A stretch of 64,000 bases of DNA from Euptelea pleiosperma (lineage: Eukaryota; Streptophyta; Magnoliopsida; Ranunculales; Eupteleaceae): assembly GCA_035048495.1 (NCBI GenBank), contig CM068552.1:25918154-25982153 (forward strand). Reading direction: 5' to 3'. Position numbers and translations under genes: made by a program. The first letter of the stretch is position 1. Each line of letters begins with the position of its first letter. This document shows positions 34,701 to 46,700 of the stretch, piece by piece. The notes beneath the pieces are model-generated. The model was not told the DNA's origin and made no database searches. It saw nothing but the letters and a program-made list of their open reading frames with translations.

Positions 34701-37700
34701 CACAGGGAGAGCTTCAAGTCTATCGCAGAAGAGGGAAAGCCACTACTGATCCAGTTCCAATGGTTCCATCCTCGAATCCAGGTAACATTTCTTCCACCTC
34801 TGTACCTGTCATTTCTTCTTCCACTGATGTGTGTGCTCTTGATCTTCCCATTGCTTTAAGGGCACCCGAAGTTGTACTCAACATTCCTTGGGAAACTGTC
34901 TCCTACAATGCCTTGACCCCTTCCTACAAGGCATTCATCACTTCTATGGCCACTATCCCTATTCCCTCTTCCGTGGCAGAAGGGTTGCCACATCCTAGAT
35001 GGAAAACTGCAATGGTCGAAGAGATGCGTGCCTTGGATAAGAATAAGACATGGGAGCTTGTTGATTTGCCAAGAGGCAAAAAGCCGGTTGGGTACAGATG
35101 GGTGTTCACAATAAAGTATAAGGCAGATAGGTTAGTTGAGAAGTACAAGGCCAGATTGGTAGCCAAGGGGTACACTCAGACCTATGGGATTGACTATGTG
35201 GAGACCTTTGCACCTGTTGCAAAGATGAACTCCATCGGGGTATTGTTGTCCTTGGCAGTAAACCAAGCATGGCCTTTGCATCAGCTGGATGTGAAGAATG
35301 CATTTCTTCATGGCGATCTGCATGAAGAAGTTTATAGAGTACCTCCTCTAGGATTCACCCCCCCAGGGGAGAGCAACAAGGTGTGTCGACTAAGGAAAGC
35401 CCTCTATGGGCTTAAGCAATCTCTCAAGCTTGGTTGGAGCGGTTCACTCTAGTAGTGAAGAAGTTGGGTTATACTCAAAGCCAAGCCGATCATACCCTAT
35501 TTGTGAAGCATCTAGGGAAGAGCACTACTGCCCTTATCGTCTATGTTGATGGCATCATTCTGACAGGGAATGATGCAGAAGAGGTGACCAAGCTGAAGAA
35601 TCACCTAGCAGGGGAATTTGAGACCAAGGATCTGGGGCTTCTCAAGTACTTTCTCGACATAGAGGTTGCAAGATCCAGCCAAAGGATCTTCATCTCACAA
35701 AGGAAGTACGTCCTAGATCTATTGAAAGACTCTGGCAAACTGGGAGCTAAGCCAGTGGAGACTCTAATAGAGCAAAACCACCAGTTGGCCGACTCAAGTA
35801 GTATGCTTTTACAACATGTGGGGGGTTTTCAGAGATTGGTTGGGAGGTTGATCCACCTCTCCTTAACTCGCCCAAACATTGCCTAGGCAGTAAGCGTTAT
35901 CAGTCAGTATATGCATTCTCCTAAGGAGATTCACTTGAAGGCGGCACACAGGATATTGAGATATCTCAAGTCTGCCCTTGGCCGAGGCCTCCTCTTCTAG
36001 AAGAATGGCCACATGAGAATTGTCATACACTGATGCAGACTGTGTTGGTGCCAAGGATGACAGGAAATCTACCTCAGGCTATTACACCTTTGTAGAAGGC
36101 AACCTGGTTACCTGGAGGAGCAAGAAGCAACCTGTAGTTGCCAGATCAAGTGCAGAGGCAGAATTTAGGGCAATGGCCAATGGCTTGTGTGAGATGCTCT
36201 GGCTGAAGATGCTAGTTGCTGAGCTTAACTTTCCAGTCTTAGGATCTGTGAGCTTGTATTGTGACAACAAGGCCGCTATCAGCATTGCTAACAATCCAGT
36301 ACAACATGATCGGGCCAAGCACATTGAAGTGGATCGCCACTTTATTCGGGAGAAAATTGTATCTGATGAAGTTTGTACCCTCTTTGTGAAGACCGATGAG
36401 CAAGTAGCAGATGTCTTCACCAAAGGAGTGTTGTAAATAAGGTTGTAACCAGTAGATGAAGATTGTAGATAGAAGAGGGAAAAAAGTGTAATGGAGGCAG
36501 AAGGTGGAGAAGGAGATTAGGGTTAAAAAGAGAAGTTGTGGGAAGATGAGAGAATGAATTGTTAATTCATTCTCCCGCACTCACTGTATATATATATATG
36601 ATGGGGAGAAACCCTACAAAGGAGAACACTATTCACGTGACACTATTCATGTGACACTATTCACGTGAATAGTGAAAACCCAAAAAAGGCCCCACGTGGG
36701 AAGTGGGACGCAGCCCACTTGAGACACCCACGTGGGTGTATTACATAAACTCCAACACTCCCCCTCAAGCTGGTGCGAAGATATCCATCATACCCAGCTT
36801 GCCAGTCAAGGTATGAAGAATAGACTTGTTCACCCCCTTTGTGAGTATGTCGGCAACATGTTCCTGTGTTCTCACATACGGAGTACAAATCAATCTTTGT
36901 TGAAGTTTCTCTTTGATGAAGTGACGATCAACTTCAATATGCTTGGTCCTATCATGCTGGACTGGGTTGTGAGCAATGCTGATGGCAGCTTTGTTGTCAC
37001 AGTAGAGGCTCATCGGCTCTGTCACCTGGAGTCCCAGTTCCTCAAGCATGGTCTTCAACCAAAGGAGTTCGCACACACCATGTGCCATAGAGCGAAATTC
37101 TACCTCTGCACTGGATCGAGCTACAACTGGCTGTTTCTTGCTTCGCCAAGAGACAAGATTTCCTCCAACAAGGGTTCAGTATCCTGACGTAGACCAACGA
37201 TCAGTAACTGAACCTGCCCAATCTGCGTCAGTATATGCTTCCACTCTAAAGTGTCCATGTCGCCCGAACAGTATTCCACGACCTGGAGAGCCCTTGAGGT
37301 ACCGAAGAACTCGGTGAACTGCCTTAAGATGTGATGATCGTGGTGCATGCATAAACTGACTGATAACACTAACAGCGTAAGCAATATCCGGAAGGGTGTG
37401 TGCCAAGTAGATCAGCCTGCCAACCAATCGCTGAAACATAGCGATATCCTCAAGGGTGTCACCCTCCTCAGAATTCAGCCGATGGTTCTGATCAATTGGA
37501 GTCTCTGCTGGTCGAGCTCCCAAATACCCAGTCTCATCCAGAAGATCTAATACATACTTCCGTTGAGAGATGAAGATGCCCTTCTGAGACCGAGCAACTT
37601 CAATTCCCAAGAAGTATTCCAGTGGCCCCAAATCCTTTGTCTCAAACTCCGAGGACAAGAATGTCTTCAGCTGCTTTATCTCTTTAGGATCATTCCTAGT

Positions 37701-40700
37701 GATGACAATGTCATCAACATAGACGATCAGTGCCGTGGTACTAGTCTGCTAATGCTTCACAAACAACGTGTGATCGGCCTAACTCTCCTTGTAGCCCACT
37801 CGTCTGATCGCACTGCTAAACCGCTCGAACCATGCCCTTGGAGATTGCTTTAGCCCATACAGGGCTTTCCTTAACTTGCACACCTTGTCGTCACTTCCAG
37901 CAAGTGTCAACCCAGGTGGTAGTTTCATGCACACCTCTTCTGTCAAATCTCCATGCAGAAAGGCATTCTTCACATCTAGTTGATGCAATGGCCAGGACAG
38001 GTTGGTAGCTAAGGATAGAAGAACTCTGACTGAGTTCAGCTTGGCCACAGGTGCAAAAGTCTCCTGATAGTCTATCCCATATGTCTGAGTGAATCCCTTG
38101 GCTACGAGTCGTGCCTTGTATCGTTCGACTGACCCGTCAGCTTTATGTTTCACTGTAAAGACCCATTTGCACCCCACAGGTTTCTTTCCTCTGGGTAGTT
38201 GAATAAGTTCCCATGTTTTGTTCTTCTCAAGAGCCTGCATTTCATCCATCATAGCTTCTTTCTACTTTGGGTGACTAAGTGCGTCTGCAACACTGGAAGG
38301 CAAAGAAACAGAGGAGGCAATACTGACAAAATTCTGATATGACGGAGACAGAGACTGATACGAGACAAAATGTGAGATAGGGTGTTTCGTACAAGTACGT
38401 ACACCCTTCCGAAGTGCAATAGGGAGGTCAATATCAGTGCTCATATGATCGTCAGAAGTAGGAGATGCATGTGGCTCAAGAACAGAAATAGGAACTGAGG
38501 CAGGGACAGAAGCAATACCTAGAACTGGATTCGAGGGGAGACTTGCAGATGTAGGCGCAGGGACAGTGGCTTGTCCTTTCTTCTTGGTTCTGACATATAC
38601 ACGCACATCAGCTGCAGTAGTGGAAGTGTCATTGTCACTAGACTGAGGTCCTGGCATAGGAATAGAGACAGGCAGAGCGCTGGGGACACTCTCTTCTGCA
38701 ACATCATGCTCCCCCCTGAAGAGAGGTCTGTTCACCAAAGAAGGGGATGGACTCAGCGAATGTGACATCCATAGAGATGAAGCGATGACAGGATAGCAGG
38801 ATGATAACATTTGTACCCTTTTTTATTAGAGGGGTACCCCAAGAAGATGCACTTTAAGGCCCGCAGATCTAACTTGTCCCTCGAAGAACGATGAATATGG
38901 ACATAACAAACACACCCAAAGACCTTTGGAGGAACAACGAAAGCCGGGCGGTCAGGAACCAGGAGAGATAGGGGAGTCTGAAATCCGAGAACCCGAGAGG
39001 GCATACGATTGATGAGGTAAGCAGCAAGTAAGACAAACTCAGACCAATAGTGTTTCGAAACCTGCATGCCTAACCGGAGAGCACGCTCAACTTCAAGAAG
39101 GTGACGATTTTTTCTCTCAGCAGTCCTATTCTGTTGAGGTGTCGAAGGGCACGAGGTCTGATGAACAATGCCATGTGAAGCAAAGTAGGATTTCAGACCC
39201 CCATCGAGGTATTCCCCCCCATTGTCAGAGCGAAGAATCTTAAGAGTGGTATGGAACTGAGTGGTAACCATCTTATGGAACTCTTGGAAAATAGAGAATA
39301 CAGCATCTTTGGTTCGCATAAGATACACCCAGGTACAACCACTAAAGTCATCTACAAAGGTAACAAAGTACCGATATCCAAACAAAGAAGTCACAGACGC
39401 AGGGCCCCACACATCAGAATGCACAATAGAAAAAAGAGTAGTACTTTTATTCTCACTAATGGGAAAAACAGAACGACAATGTTTGGCCAGTTCACATGTT
39501 TCACGATGAAACGGAACTGCAGAAACAGAAGAGAAAGCAGGAAAGACACGCTTTAAGACTGACACGGGTACATGACCTAGCCGGTTATGTCAAAGCATTA
39601 ACTGGTCTTTATTGACTCTACTACTAGTACTGATGCTAGACTGGTGTGCAGATGCAGAAATCGAAGAATCTAAGATGTATAAGCCACCGTCCTCACGTCC
39701 ACTACCAATCGTCCGCCTCGACTCTAGATCTTGAAACACACAGTGAGAAGGAAAAAACGTTACACTGCAGTTAAGACTTTTGGTAAGACTACTGACGGAT
39801 AGTAAATTAGCGGTGAATTGCGAAACATGCAAAACAGAAGACAAAGAGAGAGCTGGTGTGGCATGAACATCCCCTTTTCCAGAGATAGAGGAATAGGTGC
39901 CATCAGCTATCCGAACTTTGTCACGACTAGAGCAAATACCATAACTAGAGAAAATGGAGGACATACCAGTCATGTGATCAGACGCCCCTGAATCAATGAT
40001 CCAGGAAGGGCTGGAATGTACAGTAGAGGCGGAAAAAGCAGTCCTAGTACCTGTGTGAGCAAATGCAGACGTGGAAGCGGAGGCCTGGCCATTAAGTTGG
40101 GCCATCATGCGGCGAAGTCGCTCAAAATCTGCAGGAGAGAACGAGTCTGTGTCCCCAGAGGAGGTAGACACTGGTGGTGCGGTGTCCTGTGTGACTGAGT
40201 GCGCTGAGGGAGGTCCCTGTTTTGCTGATTGACGCTGACGGGAAGTCGGGGCCTGTCCTGGGGGACGTCCATGGAGCTTCCAGCAAGTGGCCTGGATATG
40301 ACCCATGCGGCCGCGGTGATCACACTTGGGTCTGGGTCGGTCCCCAGACTCCTTCGGACTGGATGTCTGGCCCTTCTGATTGGTAGCAGCCAGTGCAGAG
40401 CGGTCCTGAGTATCACTCCCACTGCGGAGTTGCATGGCAGAGCGGCGGCTGTCCTCCCCCTCAATGTAACCATAGACCTGTGCTAGAGAGGTAGGAGCAG
40501 GATCCCTACCAAGGATCTGAACACGAGCTCCCTCAAAGCTTGGATGAAGGCCGGAGAGAAACTAGAAGATCCGGGAACGTTCAACCATCGCCTTGAAGGA
40601 CTTGACGTCATCTGCGCACTTGGGGGAGTAACTCTGGTAGTGATCGATCTCCTCCCATTTGCTTCGAAGGGAAGCATAATATGTACCAAGCTTCATCTCC

Positions 40701-43700
40701 CCCTGACGAAGACAAGATATCTCTTGTTCTAGTTCATAGAGCTTGGCGAAATTGCCCACCTGGGACTATGTCTGAGGTACGGCATCCCAAACATCTTTGG
40801 CCGTTGGTAGGAACATAAACCCTTTGCTGATCTAGGTTTGAATCGAGTGAAGAAGCCAGGACATGACAGTCAGGTTCTCCATAACCCAAATCCGATGAGA
40901 TTTGTCCTTCGGATCTGGTTCTTTAGTAGCACCTGTCAGATACTCACTATAGCCACGGCCCCCAATGTACATGAGAGCGGAAGTCTTCCATTCTAGGAAG
41001 TTGGTGCCATCGAGCTTCACAGTAGTGATGCAGAGCTAAGGGTTGTGATCTCCATGAGAGCCATGAGTCACAGGACGATCCTCAGAGGAAGAGCTAGAAA
41101 TCATAAATGTGGCCTCGGGAGAACTCATCGGAGTAGGACCACCAAAAATAACAGGTAGTGTACCGAGGCTCTCAGAAAATCGAAGCGAGGTCTAGAGGAT
41201 CCCTAAAGGCCCAATGAGTGGTGCGCCTAGGACAGGAGGGCCCAGAGAGGTCTGATTTTGAAAGAAAATCAAAACCCAAAAAGTAGCGGGGGATCCGGGT
41301 GATTTTTAGAAACTAGGGTTTCGACGGTTAGAATTCGTCGAATCAAGTTTCGAACTGTTCCACGAGCAGTACTGGAGAGGGCGGCAAGGTCAGAGGGGCC
41401 TGCTGTTGCACGAATATCACAAAAAACCAAAACCCAAAAATCCTCGAAAAACGTGTTGGCTGGAAAAACGCTGGAGAAGCTTGAGAAGAAGATAAACTGG
41501 ATCTCTGATGCGGCTGAGGGAAAAAACTAACCAGGAAATAAGAGCCTCTGGTGTTTTGCCTCAAAATTAATCTCCGGATAGCGCAGGAATGATCTCTGCG
41601 ATTTCTTCAAAAGTTCTCATCGGCTCCGGATGCTCACATAACCGTCTTAGATCGGAATGGAGTCTCTAGGGGACAAAGACACATGCCCTAGAGCTACCAT
41701 GCTATGATACCATGTTGTAAATAAGGTTGTAACCAGTAGATGAAGATTGTAGTTAGAAGAGGGAAAAAAGTGTAATGGAGGCGGAAGGTGGAGAAGGAGA
41801 TTAGGGTTAAAGAGAAAAGTTGTGGGAAGATGAGAGAATGAATAGTTAATTCATTCTCCCGCACTCACTGTATATATATATATGATGGGAAGAAACCCTA
41901 CAAAGGAGAACACTATTCACGTGACACTATTCATGTGACACTATTTACGTGAATAGTGAAAACCCAAAAAAAGCCCCACGTGGGAAGTGGGACGCAGCCC
42001 ACTTGAGACACCCACGTGGGTGTATTACATAAACTTCAACAAGGAGTTCCCAGTTGGCAACTTCACAGATGTTTACGCAAGTTGGGCATGAAAGATATCT
42101 ATGCACCAACTTGATGGGGAGTGTTATCAGGTATGTATTTTATACGTATTTATGGTAGTTTGGTTATTCTGTAAATATCCCTTTGACATAAGGGGAGGGG
42201 TAAACTTGTCTTTTGTAATAGCTCTTTTATATAAATAAGTTTTATGAAGTCATTGTGACCTACACATGACATCATTTTCTCCTCTCTCTCTCTCTCTCTC
42301 TCTTTGACTGCCTAACCTTAAACCTAACCCTAATCACCATTTCAACTGAGACCACTGAGAAGATCGGGATCATTCGAGAATGTCTCCTTGGAGCGCAGAG
42401 TCGGCAAAAGTCTTATGCTGATCTGTATCGCTGTAAGCTTGAGTCCTCCATCGGCGATCATGTCTCTTTGAAGGCATCGCCGGTTAGATGAGTGATGAGG
42501 TTCGACAAGAAAGGGAAGTTAGAGCCAAGGTTCATTGGGCCTTTCTTAATCCTTGATAAGATTGGTGAGGTTGCCTATCATTTAGCTTTGCCCACGCAGT
42601 TTTCCAGAGTGCATGACGTGTTCTACGTTTCAATGCTTCGCAAGTATGAGCCGGATCCATCTCATATACTTGATTGGCAATCCTTAGAACTTTGAGAGGA
42701 TGTTTCATATGTTGAACAACTTGTTTGTATCCGCGCTAAGAAAGAACAAATCCTACGCGTGAAGGTGACACCTGTGGTGAAAGTGTTGTGGAAACACCAC
42801 AACATTGAGGATGCCTCTTGGGAATGGGAAGTAGACGTCAGGGAGCAGTATCCACATCTTTTCTCCGACTAAGTATGTCTAATTTCGTGGATGAAATTTC
42901 TTTTAAGGGGATAGAATATAATGACCCTATCTATATGGGTATTATAGTAGAGTTTTTATAATAATTCGAGTTTAGTATGCATGTCAATTTAAAGACCTCG
43001 ACAATAGCTTTCTAACGATATTAAGTTTGTCAAAATTGGACTTTCGAATTGAAAGTTATTATGTTTTAAATCTAGACAGCGTGATAATTTATCAAAACAA
43101 ATTATTGTGGATTAACAAATCTTCTGTAAAAAAAGTTAGTCCCACATGGACTAAGAATGAAAAAAATTGGGTTTCGAACATCTATAAATAGACCCTAATA
43201 CTTTAACAATTAGATTACTTTTTGGTATTTGCAATCTAGCCCCTGAGGTGAGAATAATTACAAAAAACACCATTTAACTAGAAGAAATTCTAAAAAATTC
43301 CTGCGAATTCCTGAAAATACTTAAGAGATCCCTTGAAATATTAAGTTTTTTGTAGGCCCACTGCCTTGAGATACGTGTTACCTTAAAATACATGCAACAA
43401 GTAGTTCTAGGAATTTGATCTTAGCATTTTTATATGTAAGCACATAGTTATTTATGTTGTGCGTTTATTTATAAATGCTATTTTATTTTAGAAAATAGTC
43501 AAAAATTCATAGAAAATTTTAGAAATTCTATTATTTTTGGAAAATGTCTAAAAAATTTATTCCTGTTATCTTCAAATTTAAGAATCTTAAAAGTTTATGA
43601 TAGATGGGAACATGTGTAATCTTATTTAGTCAGATGAATTCATGTTCAATTCATTTAAAATGAGATATATGCATTTTTAATCGATTTTCTATATGTATTT

Positions 43701-46700
43701 GCTTTCTCGAATGTCAATGATATGCATATAAAGATGTTTCTACAAATATGAATGTTTTCTGCATATAAATATGATTAAGGATATGATAAGAATGTGATTG
43801 GAATGTGGAATATCAAATTTGCTGAAATTAGGCGTCGTCTCATTTCTTTGAGACCCCTTGGGGTTCTAGTCCCCTAAAGCATCAGGCATTGTCATACTTC
43901 TTTAAGACCCCTTGAGGTTCTAGTCCCCTAAAGGAGAGGATGTCTCATTCGTGAGACTCCTGGGTATTTATGCCTAAAAGAAATCTGAAGAGAGGATACC
44001 TAATGAAACAACTAGTGTGCACATTAAGGAGTCTACTAATAGGCTAAATGTGGGATAAGAGGTGTTGGCACCGTGCACTGCATTTTGGTATGTGGTCTAA
44101 CTGACCTAGTGATCAGATAACCATACCCAAGAGAGAAGGAAAAGTGGACTAAGGGTAATTTGGTCATTTTTCCTTCACGGCTAGATTGATTAAATCTCTC
44201 TAAACTAACCGAACTATTCTTTAGGTTGACTAACTACTAGTCTTCAAACTCATTAGTTAATACGAATGAAGACCACTCCTGTCACTTATTTGGGTTACAA
44301 AACAAAATGAAAAATTATCCGGTGTATTTCCACTACCTCGTGATACTAGTTTTGTTTAACCACACGTTTATATGATCAAATCATGCCTCAAGATACGTGA
44401 AAGATCGAGATGATCGTATAACGGATTTAGAGCTGATTTAGATAGAGATGGTTAAGGTCTGGAATGCGTTTGGGGATGGAATTCACAATGGAATTCGTCA
44501 TACCCTGTTTTTGTTTTTATTTGCACAGTTTCGATAAAACGAGTGTAACTTCTTCCATACACCTCCGTTTGCAACGAAATTTATCATTATGTAACTTCTT
44601 CCATACCGAAACAACAAGACAAAACAATATTTTAAACCTTGGTTGAAATTTACAACACTCACACTTGTGGCTCGAAGTATCGGGCAATCCAAAAAAAACC
44701 ATGTGCATCATGAATCACTACAGATCGCAACGATCCCCAATCAACTCAGTCTGAATCGGGATATCTCAGTCTAAGTTTTAAAAATAAGCAAACAAGAAAA
44801 CCCTAATCCCCTTTTAAAAAACCCTGACTGCGAGAAGAAGAAAGAAGCACATACCTTCACAGCTAGCTAGTCTGTTATAGTGGTGGAGTTCAAGTTATTT
44901 GTACCATTGAGAGCAAACACTAGAAGTCCCTTGGGACAGGAAGAGAATTGCCATTCACAAAGTGATTTTGCTGACTTTCACTGTTTAAAACAACTTGAAG
45001 GGCATCTTCCACTGACCATACCCTAATAGCAAACATATCAGAACTTTAGGCCAGCCTTATATCGAGTTGTGAACTGTTCATCTGACTTTATAAGACCGTA
45101 TAGGGAAGACATATCTAAATTTTTTTGAGTTTATTCTTCCCAAGTAAAACTCCTTGTTGAAGATTAATAATTTTCTCAAGAATAATTTGTTCACAGTTGG
45201 GAGGTAAATAAAATTCGAATCTGATTTTCATCTCTTATCAAGGAATCAATTGGAGGCCTGACAACTCTTTGAAGCATCTCCTCAATATGATGCCACGTGA
45301 TACAAGCTTGGTCCTTTATTTTGGTCTTGGTGAGCTTACTTTGCGGTCCTCTACCAATTAAAATAATCATCTACGCTAATAACCAATCCAGAAATAGCTC
45401 TGGATCAATTTTTCCATAAACTCAGGAACTTTAACATGTACCTTTCTATCAACTTCATGGTACTTGTTGAAGTGATTCTGGATGACTAGGAGGCTCGCAT
45501 ACCATTATTCTGATGAATCTGCGCATGATCTAAATGGTTGTGGAACTCCCATAGTGCATCGACAACATTGTGGTGATTTTGGGATGTCATATTGTGATTC
45601 AATTGTGCAAATGGTCAGCACGCTGGATCGCTTGAATCGTTCTCTGTTAATCATCACCTCCATCATTCCACATCACCTTATGGTTGATTCCTATTGAGAG
45701 GTGGATTTAGGCCATAGAACCACCATCAACACATTCTAACAACAAACCTTTAACAACTTGTCTTAATCTCTCCATTATTTCAAATTGATCTGCTAAACCA
45801 AAGATTGAATCCATCATTTAATGGAGATTCATCATCCTCCTGTACTTAAACCCATAACTATGACTACTTCAAAGAGTCATGGTAAAGCGTATAAGTTTCT
45901 AAGGAAGAACTTGCTCTAATACCAAAACTAATGAAGAGAAATTCAAAAATTTAATGGATTTGAGAGTTTTTAAGGGAAAAAATGGAAAACAACGAAAAAC
46001 AAAAGAAACAAGGAAACTAACAAATATAGCCCACATAAAAGACAAAACTAATGCAGAGAAATCAAAAAATCTAAAGGATTTGAAGGTAAAAAAGAAAAAA
46101 AGAGAATTAGGCTTAAGGTATGCACAGAATCAGCACCACAAATAAAAGCTAAGAAATCTCTAAGAAACAACACGTTTTCTTCACTATATCAAGGAAAAAT
46201 GGATACTTTTATTATAGAGTTCTAACTTTGAACTTGATTTACATGACACCTAAACAAATAATAGAAAGATCCTACTAACTAAAATTTTTGAACAAATGAA
46301 GCTCAACTTCGAAAAACACTACTAACAGAGAATACTAATGTCAAAACAACTTAATTTAAGCACTTTCAAATAAGTGCTATTGGGTAAGAACTTAAGATAA
46401 GCAATAAGCTTACCCAAACGCAGCCCTAAACACCCAAATACTAACTTGTAAATAGTAAACTAGGAATAATATTACTGATCAGTAACATATCAATACTGTC
46501 ATATAAATAGTAACAATAGGTTCAACTTCTCCGTTTTCCATCCAATTTTCCTCTTTTCTTGTTTGACACTCATCATCAATTCTACAAAGGGAGTGTTTGA
46601 ATGCAAGGAAAATTTTCGTGAGAAAATTCTCTGTTCCCTTGGAGAATTTTCCTGAGAAATATACATTTGGGAAAATGCCTTAAATGGCTGTTTGATTGGA

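Larger units (their letters stand above)
36429..42041 (-). mobile_element. Copia element 2, full length with perfect TSD
   Basis: 5613 bp with 329-bp LTRs (36429-36757 and 41713-42041) that I count as differing at 9 positions (about 97% identical). It has TG...CA ends and a perfect 5-bp duplication, AGGAG (36424-36428 and 42042-42046). On the minus strand: PBS TGGTATCATAGC next to the right LTR, then gag, protease, integrase, RT and RNase H in copia order. It is the youngest element in the nest. A handful of stops and frame changes show that it no longer encodes an intact polyprotein, although RT YVDD and protease DSG are intact. Confidence 0.95.
31285..42347 (+). mobile_element. Copia element 1, nested in the gypsy and itself interrupted
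   Basis: 5' LTR 31285-31504, PBS TGGTATCAGAGC (31505-31516), polyprotein remains, polypurine tract GATGGGGAG and 3' LTR 42122-42347. It sits inside the gypsy integrase, with near-matching flanks AAGAC (31280-31284) and GAGAC (42348-42352). It is 11.1 kb because copia 2 (5.6 kb, 36429-42041), an internal duplication and a foldback element enlarge it. The end of its RNase H resumes at 42047 as [20 protein letters not shown]. Its RT active site is mutated. Confidence 0.88.
26033..44430 (+). mobile_element. Chromodomain gypsy retrotransposon (Del/Tekay-like), interrupted
   Basis: A full-length but decayed Ty3/gypsy element: 5' LTR 26033-27474, PBS 27478, gag, protease, RT, RNase H, integrase, C-terminal chromodomain-like region, polypurine tract at about 42903-42916 and 3' LTR 42917-44430. 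It spans 18.4 kb, of which 11.1 kb is a later copia insertion (31285-42347). The element proper is about 7.3 kb. It lies antisense to FCLY in intron 2. Many stops, mostly TAG, show it is dead. Clear target duplications are not visible because the 3' LTR end has lost its terminal CA. Confidence 0.88.
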
